Shown here in pieces: positions 1 to 9,681 of a stretch of 54,453 bases of DNA; position 1 is the stretch's first letter, and every line of letters begins with the position of its first letter. The translations under genes and the position numbers were made by a program. Source of the DNA: JAGVLN01 sp964515755 (GTDB lineage: Bacteria > Pseudomonadota > Alphaproteobacteria > Rickettsiales > JABSSG01); the NCBI GenBank assembly GCA_964515755.1, contig CAZEVK010000006.1:1-54453 (forward strand). The letters run 5' to 3'. The notes under the pieces were generated by a model. It made no database searches. It was not told where the DNA came from and saw only the letters and a list, made by a program, of their open reading frames with translations.

Positions 1-966
1 GCCCGAAGAGTTAAATTTTCCTGCCAACCCTAAAACTGACGATCACCGTTGTCATGGCAATTCTTAATGCTCAAGATATAGATAAACAAAAACTTCTTGA
101 AATGAAAGTAAGAAGAAAAAATAACGATCATACAGAAAAGCACACTCCCCTACATATGGCTATAGAAATAAATCAATCAGAGATTGTAAAAGAAATTCTT
201 AAAACTCAAGGTGTAAATATGCAAAAGTTGCTTGAAATGAAGGATAAATATAGCAATATGCCATTGCATATGGCTATATTAACAAATCAACCAAAGGTTG
301 TAAAAGCAATTCTTAAAACTCCAGGTATAGATAAACAAAAGTTACTTGAATCAAAGAATATACATGGCAGCACTCCATTGCATATGGCTATGCGAAGCAA
401 TCAACCAGAGTTAATAAAAGCAATTCTTGAAACCAATGGCATAGATAGACAAAAACTGTTTGGAATAGAGGATAATAATAACAGCACTCCCTTATATTTC
501 ATCCTTAAACATAATAAACTAGAGTTATTAAAAGAAATAACTTAACGAATCCAAAGATAATCCTGATTTATTAAGAAAGATGCTAAGCGAAAGTTATCAT
601 GGTAAACATACTGTAGCCTTTTTAAAACCTGAAGATCTTAAAGAATTTTTTAATATAAAATTTTCTAGAGAATTGGGAGATCATAATAGTGCTGAAAGAA
701 CCGAGAGAAAAACTGAGGTATTAAAAATGGTATATGACCATTTGTCAACTTATGGTGCTAATTCTTGGAGTGGCTCAGCTGCCAGAATTTATAATAAAGT
801 AGATGCATTACTTCACAGTCAGGATCCCGATGGCAATAAAGATAACATAGTGGTGCAAAAAGAAGTTGATAGAGTTCTTAACCAAATTATAAATCTACAA
901 CCTCAACTGCTGCAGACTTCTCAAGTAAGACGTGTTTCTCAACAAAGAGGAGAAGTAGCTAGATAA
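1..966 (+). pseudogene. Ankyrin-repeat protein gene, broken by at least one frameshift and cut by the window edge
   Basis: The frame from 54 to 545 encodes four to five ankyrin-like repeats of about 36 residues, each with a TPLHMAI-type core (for example at 150, 258, 372 and 486), so the product would be a protein-protein interaction protein of the kind often exported by intracellular bacteria. It stops at 543-545, but the next frame continues without loss of sense (NESKDNPDLL, then an open frame to 966) into a 128-residue, repeat-free, charged C-terminal region. This points to a one-base indel near 535-545. At the 5' side, bases 2-61 in another frame read as protein ending HGNS, just where an ankyrin HGSTPLHMA segment is expected, which suggests a second lesion near 52-60. 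No ribosome binding site precedes the ATG at 54. The lesions are seen directly; calling it non-functional is inference, since a truncated ankyrin protein could still be made. Confidence 0.7.
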
Positions 967-997
967 AGGTCCGTATGTGTTTATTATACTAACTAAC

Positions 998-1064
998 ACG
1001 CAAAAAAAGGAATCCAGTCTAGAAGCTTGAGTTAAGATATCTGTTCAAATCCTTTACCTTGCGT
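998..1064. repeat. Imperfect inverted repeat in the ankyrin/dnaB spacer
   Basis: The arms ACGCAA at 998-1003 and AAAGGA at 1006-1011 pair with TCCTTT at 1050-1055 and TTGCGT at 1059-1064, giving an interrupted hairpin with a 38-base loop. It lies in the 160-base spacer between two convergent genes and could be a transcript end structure or the remnant of a palindromic element. No T-tract follows it closely. Confidence 0.3.
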
Positions 1065-1127
1065 ATATATAATATGTCATCATCACAAGGAGAATTTACG
1101 ATTTAGATTTAAAGTTATAATAAGAAA

Positions 1128-2615
1128 TTAACTTTCGTATCTAACTGCATAGTTATTGAATTTGGTGAGATGGCTGTCAAATTGTAGCTTGATGCTTCCA
1201 ACCGGACCATTACGATGTTTAGAAACAATGATTTCAGTAACGTTACCCACTGAATCCATATCATTTTGCCATTTGTTATATTCTTCTGTACCTTCTTTTG
1301 GTTTTTTTCGCATTAAGTAATATTCTTCACGATAGATAAACATAACAATATCAGCGTCTTGCTCAATACTTCCAGATTCACGTAAATCTGACAGCAAAGG
1401 TCTTTTATCTTCACGCTGCTCTACTGCACGAGATAGCTGAGACAAAGCAACAACGGGAATATTTAGTTCTTTAGCAATAGCTTTTAACCCTTGAGTAATT
1501 TCAGAAATTTCTTGAACCCGATTTTGATCACGATTTGAAGAAAGAGATGATCTAACTAATTGTAAGTAATCGATAAATAAAATAGAACAATTATGCTTAC
1601 GTTTTAGTCTTCTAGCTCTGGTACGTAAAGCTGAAATGGTTAAAGATGGCGTATCATCAATAAAGAATGGTAGGCTCTGTAAATCTTTAGCAGCTTGCAC
1701 AATACCAACAAATTCATCTTCATCAACATGCCCAGTCCGAAGTTTTACAGTGCTAGCCCCAGATAACATTGAAATCATACGACTTGCTAATTGTTCTGAT
1801 GACATTTCTAAAGAGAAAAAACCAACTGCTCCAGGTTTTTTATTAGCATATTCTTCCGGATGAGCTTTTTTTTGTTTTTCAAAATTTTTTACTAAAACTT
1901 TACAGCAATTAAGAGCCATATTTACTGCCATAGCAGTTTTACCCATCGAAGGTCTACCAGCTAAAATTAATAAATCCGAAGATTGTAACCCACCTAAGAG
2001 CTCATCCAAATCAACAAAATCTGTAGAAATGCCTGAAACTTTACCTTTATTTTGAAATGCTAATTGAGCTTTATTAATTGCTTCAGTAAGCGGATGTTTG
2101 ATTTGTAAAAAGCCTTTATTTTGCTCCAGATCATTAACTGCCAAATCATATAATTTCTGTTCGGCTACTTCAATTTGATCATGGGCTGTAAGTTCGATTT
2201 CTTTATTAAAAGCATCATTAAAGATATCTTCACCAATTTCTATTAAATTTCGACGTATAGCAAGTTCGTATATAGCCTTACCATAATCAGTTATATTGAT
2301 GATAGTAGTAGCTAAAGCAGCTAAATCAGCAAGATAAGTAGCACCGCCCTTCTCTTTCAAAGCTTCGTCTTTATCAAAGTAATTCTTTAAAGTAATGTGA
2401 TTTGCAACAATTCCTTTGTCCATAAACAATAAGACCGTATCGTAAATACGCTGATGAACCGGCTCATAGAAATGATCCGAGGTCAAAAAATCACTAACTT
2501 TATGTATTGATTCATTATTAGTTAGCACCGCACCAAGAAGCATTTGTTCCGCCATAATATTTTGCGGAATAGTCCTGATAAGCTTGTTTTGAAAGTTATC
2601 TTCTTTTGCTATCAC
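1128..2615 (-). CDS. dnaB: Replicative DNA helicase DnaB
   Basis: Hexameric 5'-3' helicase that unwinds DNA at the replication fork and recruits primase. At 495 residues it is normal length. The N-terminal DnaB domain (about 15-120) is followed by a linker and a RecA-like ATPase domain with Walker A GRPSMGKT at 220-227, a conserved FSLEMS segment near 267-272 and Walker B ILFIDY at 345-350, then the usual QLSRAVEQR and SDLRESGSIEQDAD motifs. The start taken is a GTG at 2615, because the next Met (residue 21) would cut into the conserved IPQNIMAEQ segment. It is transcribed away from dapF across a 75-base spacer that must hold both promoters. Identification is secure; the exact start is less so. 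Confidence 0.97.
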   Translation of the reverse strand: MIAKEDNFQNKLIRTIPQNIMAEQMLLGAVLTNNESIHKVSDFLTSDHFYEPVHQRIYDTVLLFMDKGIVANHITLKNYFDKDEALKEKGGATYLADLAALATTIINITDYGKAIYELAIRRNLIEIGEDIFNDAFNKEIELTAHDQIEVAEQKLYDLAVNDLEQNKGFLQIKHPLTEAINKAQLAFQNKGKVSGISTDFVDLDELLGGLQSSDLLILAGRPSMGKTAMAVNMALNCCKVLVKNFEKQKKAHPEEYANKKPGAVGFFSLEMSSEQLASRMISMLSGASTVKLRTGHVDEDEFVGIVQAAKDLQSLPFFIDDTPSLTISALRTRARRLKRKHNCSILFIDYLQLVRSSLSSNRDQNRVQEISEITQGLKAIAKELNIPVVALSQLSRAVEQREDKRPLLSDLRESGSIEQDADIVMFIYREEYYLMRKKPKEGTEEYNKWQNDMDSVGNVTEIIVSKHRNGPVGSIKLQFDSHLTKFNNYAVRYES

Positions 2616-2690
2616 TATAAATATGTTATTTGAATTGTTAGAATAAAGCGATTATAGTATTTTTAGCAATAGACTTTCAAGTAATTTATT

Positions 2691-3509
2691 ATGAAATTGA
2701 TTAATTTTATTAAAGCACACGGCCTTGGTAATGATTTTGTCATTATAGACAATTTTGACCATAATATTAATTTGTCTAATATTAATATTAGAGCTATGTG
2801 TGATCGAAAATTCGGTATTGGTTGTGATCAGCTAATTCTAGTTGAAAATTCTACTATTGCTGATTGCAAGATGACTATTTTTAATTCTGATGGCAGTAAA
2901 GCTGAAGCTTGTGGAAATGCAAGTAGATGTGTCGCATTAATTCAAATGAATGCAAAATCAGTAAATGATTTAAAAATTGAGATTAATGGTAATGTTTTCG
3001 AAGCCCGTCTTAGCGGCCAAGATGTGACAGTAAATATGGGTAAAGCTGATTTTAATTGGCAAAATATTCCTTTAAGTAAACCTTTAGAAGATATAGCTTG
3101 GGATTATTTCTTTCCTTTATCAGACCCTATTGTCGTAAATGTAGGAAACCCACATGTAATTTTTTTGGTTGACGATTTTGAAGAATTTGACCTTAAGGAA
3201 ATTGGACCAAAGATTGAACATGACCAATTATTCCCAAAGCGAGTAAATGTTACTTTGGCAAAAATTATTGATCAGGATAATATTCAAGTAAAAGTCTGGG
3301 AAAGAGGTGCTGGGGCAACATTTGCTTGCGGTACTGCAGCTTGCGCAACTGCTGCCGCTGCTTTTCACAAAAAGCTTGTAAGTCAGAAAGTTAATATCTT
3401 ATTTAAAGATAGATCTTTAATCATAAATTTGCTAAAAGATAATGTTATTGAAATGACCGGTGAAGCTAAAATAATTTTTTCCGGCGAATATTATTTAACA
3501 GAAAAATGA
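2691..3509 (+). CDS. dapF: Diaminopimelate epimerase
   Basis: Converts LL- to meso-diaminopimelate, the cross-linking residue of peptidoglycan and the precursor of lysine; cytosolic and cofactor-free. The 272-residue product has the two mirror-image lobes of the family, with the catalytic cysteine pair visible as Cys74 in EACGN and Cys213 in FACGTAAC, and the N-terminal HGLGNDF motif at 10-16. It is first in a tight run: its stop overlaps the start of mtaB in an ATGA, and ftsY follows three bases after mtaB. Keeping this step fits a symbiont that still makes peptidoglycan, in line with murJ and dacB in the same window. Confidence 0.97.
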   Translation: MKLINFIKAHGLGNDFVIIDNFDHNINLSNINIRAMCDRKFGIGCDQLILVENSTIADCKMTIFNSDGSKAEACGNASRCVALIQMNAKSVNDLKIEINGNVFEARLSGQDVTVNMGKADFNWQNIPLSKPLEDIAWDYFFPLSDPIVVNVGNPHVIFLVDDFEEFDLKEIGPKIEHDQLFPKRVNVTLAKIIDQDNIQVKVWERGAGATFACGTAACATAAAAFHKKLVSQKVNILFKDRSLIINLLKDNVIEMTGEAKIIFSGEYYLTEK

Positions 3510-4753
3510 CTCAAGAAATTATTACATTTGGTTGCCGATTAAACTCATATGAAAGCGAAGTAATTAAAGGTGCTTTGGAAAAAGCTCAGATAGAAAATGT
3601 TATGGTATTTAATACCTGTGCTGTTACTAAAGAAGCTGAAAGGCAAGCAATGCAGGCTATTCGCAAAGCAAGGCGAAATTTTCCTGATAAGAAAATTATC
3701 GTTACGGGTTGTGCAGCGCAAATCAACCCCAGTAAATATGCTGCCATGACAGAAGTAGATCAAGTTCTGGGTAATCAAGAAAAGTTAGAATCGCATAGCT
3801 ATCTGTCAATTACTAATGGTGAAAAGGTTAAGGTCAATGATATAATGTCAGTTACAGATACTGCTATGCATATGATTAGCAGTTTTCACGGACAAGCACG
3901 TGCCTTTATTCAGGTTCAAAATGGCTGTAATCATCGTTGTACATTTTGCACTATACCCTTTGGTAGAGGCAACAGTAGAAGCGTAGCAATTGGTGAAGTT
4001 GTGGAGCAAGTAAAAGTTTTAGTTGCTAGCAATTATAAAGAAGTAGTGTTAACTGGAGTGGATATTACTGATTATGGTTTAGATTTGCCAGGTAAACCAA
4101 CATTTGGACAAATGATTAAAAGATTACTAAATTTAGTTCCTGATTTACCAAGACTACGACTCTCATCTATTGATGTAGCAGAAATTGATAATGATCTGAT
4201 GGATTTGATTATAAACGAACCAAGACTAATGCCGCATCTTCACATTAGTTTGCAATCAGGCGATAATATGATTCTTAAGCGTATGAAAAGAAGACATACT
4301 CGCGAAAAGGTGATTGAGTTTTGCAAATTAGTACGTTCTAAAAGACCAGATGTAGCATTCGGGGCTGATATAATTGCCGGATTTCCAACTGAAACTGATG
4401 ATATGTTTGAAAATACATTAAAACTAATCAAAGAAGCCGGGATTCAATATGCGCATATATTTACTTATTCAGAACGCGATGATACTCCTGCTGCACGCAT
4501 GCCACAAGTAGATTTATCAATACGCAAAAAACGTGCAAAATTACTGAGGGAGGCCGGACAAAAAGAATTGGCTAATTTCATTGAAATCAATTTAAATCGA
4601 ACTCATCAAGTAATTATTGAACAAAATAATTATGGTCATACCGAGAATTTCTTAAAATTACAATTTGATCAGAATCTACAACCTGGATCTTTAGTAACAG
4701 CTAAAATTACTGGCTATAATAATGATATTTTAACTGCAATTAAGGTAGATTAA
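3506..4753 (+). CDS. mtaB: tRNA t6A37 methylthiotransferase MtaB
   Basis: Radical-SAM enzyme that adds a methylthio group to N6-threonylcarbamoyladenosine at position 37 of ANN-decoding tRNAs. The 415-residue protein has the N-terminal UPF0004 domain with cluster cysteines C10, C38 and C69, then the radical-SAM triad C141-x3-C145-x2-C148 within GCNHRCTFC, and a C-terminal TRAM-like region (about 355-415). The arrangement and length match MtaB (YqeV type) rather than MiaB or RimO, though separating these without alignment is an inference. It is translationally coupled to dapF by a four-base overlap. Confidence 0.92.
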   Translation: MTQEIITFGCRLNSYESEVIKGALEKAQIENVMVFNTCAVTKEAERQAMQAIRKARRNFPDKKIIVTGCAAQINPSKYAAMTEVDQVLGNQEKLESHSYLSITNGEKVKVNDIMSVTDTAMHMISSFHGQARAFIQVQNGCNHRCTFCTIPFGRGNSRSVAIGEVVEQVKVLVASNYKEVVLTGVDITDYGLDLPGKPTFGQMIKRLLNLVPDLPRLRLSSIDVAEIDNDLMDLIINEPRLMPHLHISLQSGDNMILKRMKRRHTREKVIEFCKLVRSKRPDVAFGADIIAGFPTETDDMFENTLKLIKEAGIQYAHIFTYSERDDTPAARMPQVDLSIRKKRAKLLREAGQKELANFIEINLNRTHQVIIEQNNYGHTENFLKLQFDQNLQPGSLVTAKITGYNNDILTAIKVD

Positions 4754-4756
4754 TCA

Positions 4757-5662
4757 ATGAGTTGGTTACAAAAATTAAAGCAAGGTCTTAGCAAAACATC
4801 AAGCAAAATTAGTGAGAGTTTGGTAACAGTTTTTGTTAAGAAAAAACTTGATCAAGAAACTTTGGATGAACTAGAAGAATTACTAATTTCTTCTGACCTA
4901 GGTGTACATACTAGCCATCATATCATCACCAAGCTTGCTAAACATAAGTTTGATCAAGAAGTTACAATAGATGAAATTAAAAGCGACCTAGCACAAATTT
5001 TGGCTGAGATACTTCAACCAGCTAACAAATCAATAAATATTACTACTAAACCACATGTTATTTTAGTATGTGGAGTTAACGGTAATGGTAAAACCACAAC
5101 TATTGGTAAATTAGCAGCAAAATTTGCTAAAGATAGACATCGTATCACTATAGCAGCATGCGATACTTTCCGTGCAGCAGCAATCGGTCAATTAAAAGTT
5201 TGGTCAGATAGAGCAAAAGCTGAGTTTATTTCTGGACCAGAAAATTCTGACCCAGCAAGCATTGCTTTCAAGGCTATAGATGCTGCTAAAGAAAATAATA
5301 GCGATATAGTCTTAATTGATACAGCCGGCAGACTGCATAATAAAACCAATTTGATGGAAGAATTATCTAAAATTGTTCGAATTATCAAAAAACAAGATCC
5401 TGATGCGCCACATGAGACAATTTTAGTTATTGATGCAACAACAGGACAAAACGCTATCTCTCAACTAGAAACATTCCATAAGTTTATTAATATCACAGGA
5501 ATAATTATCACAAAATTAGATGGAACTGCTAAAGCCGGTATAGTTGTTTCTTTAGTACAAAAGTTCAAAATTCCCATTTATGCGATTGGCGTAGGCGAGC
5601 ATTTAGATGACCTAAACGAGTTCAACCCTGAAGATTTCTCTAGAGGATTGCTAGGGTTATAA
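4757..5662 (+). CDS. ftsY: Signal recognition particle receptor FtsY
   Basis: SRP GTPase that docks ribosome-SRP complexes at the inner membrane for co-translational insertion. The 301-residue form has only a short helical N-terminus, as is usual in alphaproteobacteria, rather than the long acidic A domain of enterobacteria. NG-domain motifs are visible: G1 GVNGNGKT at 106-113, DTFRAAA at 136-142, DTAGR at 188-192 and TKLDGTAKAG near 253-262. It ends 27 bases from the end of convergent gyrB. Its partner RNA is encoded in this window near 42.6 kb. Confidence 0.97.
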   Translation: MSWLQKLKQGLSKTSSKISESLVTVFVKKKLDQETLDELEELLISSDLGVHTSHHIITKLAKHKFDQEVTIDEIKSDLAQILAEILQPANKSINITTKPHVILVCGVNGNGKTTTIGKLAAKFAKDRHRITIAACDTFRAAAIGQLKVWSDRAKAEFISGPENSDPASIAFKAIDAAKENNSDIVLIDTAGRLHNKTNLMEELSKIVRIIKKQDPDAPHETILVIDATTGQNAISQLETFHKFINITGIIITKLDGTAKAGIVVSLVQKFKIPIYAIGVGEHLDDLNEFNPEDFSRGLLGL

Positions 5663-5689
5663 AAACTTTATTTTATAAAAACCAAAAAA

Positions 5690-8116
5690 CTACACATCAA
5701 GGTTAACAACTTTCTTCGCATTAGATTGAATAAAGTCACGCCGAGGTTCAACTACGTTACCCATAAGAGTTGAGAAAATTTCCTCTGCAGAGTCTAAGTC
5801 TTCAATACGAACTTTAAGCAAAGTTCGTCTCTCAGGATCGAGAGTTGTATCCCATAACTGATCAGCATTCATTTCACCCAAACCTTTAAAACGCTGTAAA
5901 GCACAACCTTTTTTACCAAGTTCTAGAACATAAGTAAGAAGTTCTGATGGATAGCTCATCGCATGGCGTTGAGTTTTATATTCAATGTTACAACCTTTTA
6001 CAAAATATGGAGCCAGCTCTATGCCATATTCATTTAAACGTTTAAGTTCTGGAAGTTGTAAGAACGGACGATCAAATGTGAATTGACTGCTAATGCCTCT
6101 AAAATGTTTAGTGAAAATAATTTTTTCACCATCAACTAACTCGTAACTCCATCTGATATTATTATCATCACGAATATCTGAATTGAAAATGGCAATGATT
6201 TTACCAAGTAATTCTTCCAACGCAGGTGTTGAGTTTAAGCTTTGCTCATTACATAAACCATTTAAGGCACATAATTCCATAAGATGTGCAGGCACTCTGT
6301 TACTTAAGCTTTCTAGCAGATTATTGTAATTAGAGAGTCTTTTGACGAATGTTTTGAGTTCATCGCCAGCAAGAGTTTTATTATTGCTTAAATGAACTAC
6401 CATCTCCCCGGTTGCTTCAGTTATCAGATAGTCATGAAGTAAACTATCGTCTTTTAGATAAGTTTCACTATTACCACGTTTGATTTTATAAAGCGGTGGT
6501 TGAGCAATATATAAGTAGCCTTTTTCGATAATCTCTTTCATTTGACGATAGAAGAAAGTTAGTAATAAGGTTCTAATATGCGCACCGTCAACATCAGCAT
6601 CTGTCATAATGATGATTTTATGATAACGAATTTTATTTGAATCAAAATCATCCTGGCCAATACCGCAACCAAGAGCAGTAATCAATGTACCGATTTGGTC
6701 TGAACCAAGCATTTTATCAAATCTTGCACGTTCAACGTTAAGAATTTTTCCACGTAATGGTAAAATTGCTTGGAATAATCTACTTCTTCCTTGTTTAGCA
6801 TTACCACCAGCCGAATCTCCTTCAACTATGAATAATTCTGATTTCGCTGGATCACGTTCCTGACAATCTGCAAGTTTACCTGGTAAATTAGCAACATCTA
6901 ATACACCTTTACGTCTGGTAAGTTCACGTGCTTTTCTTGCAGCTTCACGAGCATTAGCTGCTTCCATGATTTTAGAAATAATAGTTTTAGCTTCGTTTGG
7001 ATGCTCTTCAAACCATTTATCTAAAGTTTCGCCAGCAACTGCTTCAACAACAGTACGAACCTCAGAACTAACAAGCTTGTCTTTAGTTTGTGATGAAAAT
7101 TTAGGATCCGGAACTTTTACTGATAAAACACAGCTTAACCCCTCACGAGCATCTTCTCCAGTAAGTGTAATTTTATTCTTCTTAGCTAGACTATTATTTT
7201 CAGCATATTTATTAATTGTTCTGGTTAGGGCACTTTTGAAACCAATTAAGTGAGTCCCTCCATCGCGTTGTCTTATATTATTAGTAAAGCACAAAATATT
7301 TTCATGATAGCTGTCATTCCATTGCATAGCTACTTCAACAGTCATACCATCTTGCTCACCTCTGACAACGATTGGAGCATGAACTGCAACTTTGCTACGA
7401 TCAATATATCTAACATATTCCTCGATTCCACCTTCATAGAAAAATTCAGTTTTGTGAGACTCAGCACTTTTTAAATCTTCAAGAACGATTCTCACTCCAG
7501 AATTTAAAAAAGCAAGTTCTCGTAAGCGATGCTCAATTGTAGCATAGCTAAAGTCAATAGTACTGAAAGTTTCTTTGGACGGATAGAACACAACTCGAGT
7601 TCCTTTTCCACCATTAGCGTCACCAACGACTTTTAATGGAGCGGTAACTACACCATGTTCAAATCTAATAAAATGTTCTTTGCCTTCACGCCAAATAGTT
7701 AGTTCTAACCACTCAGATAACGCATTTACTACTGAAACACCAACACCGTGCAAACCACCAGAAACTTTATATGAATTTTGATCAAATTTACCACCAGCAT
7801 GAAGTTGTGTCATAATAACTTCAGCGGCAGAAACACCCTCTTCTTCATGGATATCAACTGGAATACCACGTCCGTTATCTTCAACAGTAACAGAACCATC
7901 AGCATTTAAAGCAACATAGATTTTATCACAATGACCAGCAAGAGCTTCATCAATAGCATTATCAACAACTTCATAAACCATATGATGTAAACCTGAACCA
8001 TCATCAGTATCACCAATATACATCCCAGGTCTTTTACGAACTGCGTCTAAGCCTTTCAAGACTTTAATTGAATCTGCACTATAACTTGCTTCTGCTTCTA
8101 ATCCTTTATTTTCCAT
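5690..8116 (-). CDS. gyrB: DNA gyrase subunit B
   Basis: ATPase subunit of gyrase, which introduces negative supercoils with GyrA. The 808-residue protein has the GHKL ATPase domain (EVVDNAIDEAL, DNGRGIPV and GGLHGVGVSVVNALS), the transducer domain, the Toprim metal-binding motifs EGDSAGG and DADVDGAH, and the C-terminal QRFKGLGEMN segment that contacts GyrA. An AGGTGA ribosome site precedes the ATG at 8116. It lies 17 bases downstream of recF on the same strand, the classical recF-gyrB order. Confidence 0.98.
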   Translation of the reverse strand: MENKGLEAEASYSADSIKVLKGLDAVRKRPGMYIGDTDDGSGLHHMVYEVVDNAIDEALAGHCDKIYVALNADGSVTVEDNGRGIPVDIHEEEGVSAAEVIMTQLHAGGKFDQNSYKVSGGLHGVGVSVVNALSEWLELTIWREGKEHFIRFEHGVVTAPLKVVGDANGGKGTRVVFYPSKETFSTIDFSYATIEHRLRELAFLNSGVRIVLEDLKSAESHKTEFFYEGGIEEYVRYIDRSKVAVHAPIVVRGEQDGMTVEVAMQWNDSYHENILCFTNNIRQRDGGTHLIGFKSALTRTINKYAENNSLAKKNKITLTGEDAREGLSCVLSVKVPDPKFSSQTKDKLVSSEVRTVVEAVAGETLDKWFEEHPNEAKTIISKIMEAANAREAARKARELTRRKGVLDVANLPGKLADCQERDPAKSELFIVEGDSAGGNAKQGRSRLFQAILPLRGKILNVERARFDKMLGSDQIGTLITALGCGIGQDDFDSNKIRYHKIIIMTDADVDGAHIRTLLLTFFYRQMKEIIEKGYLYIAQPPLYKIKRGNSETYLKDDSLLHDYLITEATGEMVVHLSNNKTLAGDELKTFVKRLSNYNNLLESLSNRVPAHLMELCALNGLCNEQSLNSTPALEELLGKIIAIFNSDIRDDNNIRWSYELVDGEKIIFTKHFRGISSQFTFDRPFLQLPELKRLNEYGIELAPYFVKGCNIEYKTQRHAMSYPSELLTYVLELGKKGCALQRFKGLGEMNADQLWDTTLDPERRTLLKVRIEDLDSAEEIFSTLMGNVVEPRRDFIQSNAKKVVNLDV

Positions 8117-8133
8117 AATTCACCTAATTTTTA

Positions 8134-9306
8134 CTAAACACTTATCAAGTGTGAGTTTTCTATTTTAAAAAACTGACTATCATTTTTTATTGGTATAAAA
8201 GTTTCACTTTCTGTTCCAGTAATCCAAGCTTGAGCTTTGGTATCTTTTATTATCTGGCACAAAGTATCGCGTCTACTTTCATCTAAATGCGCTAGCACTT
8301 CATCTAATAAAAGAATCGGTGTTTGAGCTCTCCATTTAATTTGAGCAAAAACCTCTGCTAAAAAAATAGATAATAGCAGTGATTTCTGTTCACCAGTAGA
8401 ACATTTATCAGCTTGTAAATTCTTATTTTTGTAATATACAAGTAAATCTGACTTATGTATACCAACATTTGTACGTCCTGTAGCTGCATCTAAACTACGA
8501 TTTTTTTGCAAAATCTCTCTAAATTCATCCTCTAATTGTACAGCCGGTACTTTATGCATCCTAGACTCTACTTCGCCCGTTACTAACATTCTTGCTTTAG
8601 GAAAAGGATGGTTAATCTCATCCATAATTTCTTCAATATATTCAACAGCCTGTACCCTACTTGCAGCAATGGGTATAGCTAATTCCGCCATATTATTTTC
8701 TAACGCACTTAGCCAATTTATATCATAGTTTTTTTCCTTTAACAACCTTGCTCTTTCTTTCATTGAATGCTCGTATGCCATTAAATGCTTTGTATGGCTA
8801 GGTTCAAAATTCTGAACAATTCGATCAAGAAAATTTCGTCGAGCTGATGTGCCACTAATAAATAACTGATCCATCTGCGGTGTAATCCAGGAAATAGTAA
8901 GAAGTTTTGTAAGCTCAGCTTGGGCTTTAATACTTTGATCATTGACTTTAACGTAGCGCTTGTTTTTACCATCCTTGATAGCTTCAGGATCTAGCCAAGT
9001 TTCAATTCGCTCATGACCATAAAAACCAGCTATTTCGGATTCTACATACCAACAACTATTTACTGCCCCCTCATTGTTAATATCTGATAATTTACACCCT
9101 CTGATCCCTTTACCAGGAGAGAGTAGTGAAATTGCTTCAAGAATATTAGTTTTACCTGAGCCATTTTTTCCAGTAATAACAATAATATTATGCTGATTCG
9201 GTAGTTTAAGATCTAGAGTTAAGTAATTGCGAAAATTATTTAATTTTAATTTTTTAACCTTAGTCACAACAATTTCTTCTTGCTTACTTCTTTTATCTAT
9301 AGCCAT
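8134..9306 (-). CDS. recF: DNA replication and repair protein RecF
   Basis: SMC-like ATPase that helps load RecA at single-strand gaps together with RecO and RecR. The 390-residue protein has Walker A GKNGSGKT at 46-53, the ABC-type signature STGEQKSLLLS, and Walker B PILLLDEVLAHLD in the C-terminal third. The first 12 residues are poorly conserved in such proteins, so a later start is possible, but the ATG at 9306 is the only clean one before the KLKLNNFRNY strand. It sits directly upstream of gyrB and shares a likely transcript; recR is also in the window. Confidence 0.95.
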   Translation of the reverse strand: MAIDKRSKQEEIVVTKVKKLKLNNFRNYLTLDLKLPNQHNIIVITGKNGSGKTNILEAISLLSPGKGIRGCKLSDINNEGAVNSCWYVESEIAGFYGHERIETWLDPEAIKDGKNKRYVKVNDQSIKAQAELTKLLTISWITPQMDQLFISGTSARRNFLDRIVQNFEPSHTKHLMAYEHSMKERARLLKEKNYDINWLSALENNMAELAIPIAASRVQAVEYIEEIMDEINHPFPKARMLVTGEVESRMHKVPAVQLEDEFREILQKNRSLDAATGRTNVGIHKSDLLVYYKNKNLQADKCSTGEQKSLLLSIFLAEVFAQIKWRAQTPILLLDEVLAHLDESRRDTLCQIIKDTKAQAWITGTESETFIPIKNDSQFFKIENSHLISV

Positions 9307-9681
9307 AACTCTCTGTAGAAAATTATGATAAAATTATTTTTAAAAGTTTGTTCCCACATATATGAAAATGATGACAGAGATAATGTATATAACAAGAAAA
9401 TACCACAAAATTACAATAATAAATACAAGAAATTTTTTACATAAAAGTTACTCACCTAAGTTTATCTAGCGATAAAATTATTGAAGACACGTGTTAGTAA
9501 ATAAAATCTTAGATTAGCGGATATCACATTTTTTTATTTTTAAGTAGATCATGCGTTAGTAATTCATGTTAGTTTATGTAAAAAATAATAACATTAACTA
9601 TTATTTAATAATTAATGTTTATTATTATAATTAGTAGTAACTAGTCACCTAGTATAGCGCTAAATTTAAGGGAGGAATAAA
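9307..9681. other. 375-base gene-free spacer between recF and the acetoacetate decarboxylase gene
   Basis: No open frame with coding character, no tRNA and no clear DnaA box cluster was found. It must hold the divergent promoters of recF-gyrB and of the decarboxylase. It is very AT-rich and contains one TTAA-N7-TTAA pair at 9594-9608, which matches the CtrA half-site spacing but is expected by chance at this composition. Confidence 0.6.
9669..9677 (+). promoter_or_regulatory. Strong Shine-Dalgarno site of the acetoacetate decarboxylase gene
   Basis: The stretch AGGGAGGAA ends a few bases before the ATG at 9682. It is a much better anti-SD match than most genes here have, which suggests efficient translation and supports the chosen start. 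Confidence 0.7.

Noticed and set aside
1043..1052. GTTCAAATCC, resembling a tRNA T-loop.
   Set aside because: The flanking bases do not form a T stem, and no acceptor, D or anticodon arms can be built around it.
5655..5683. Hairpin between ftsY and gyrB as a terminator.
   Set aside because: The stem is nearly all A-T (TATAAAA/TTTTATA) with a bulged GGT/ACC base; too weak to claim in such AT-rich sequence.
9594..9608. TTAA-N7-TTAA pairs at 9594, 30888 and 49493, each upstream of a plus-strand gene, as CtrA sites.
   Set aside because: In intergenic DNA of about 75% AT, roughly two such matches are expected by chance in the few kilobases of spacer present, so three is not significant without a genome-wide test.
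9307..9681. Replication origin near recF-gyrB.
   Set aside because: No cluster of DnaA-box-like nonamers was seen, and dnaA and dnaN are not adjacent.
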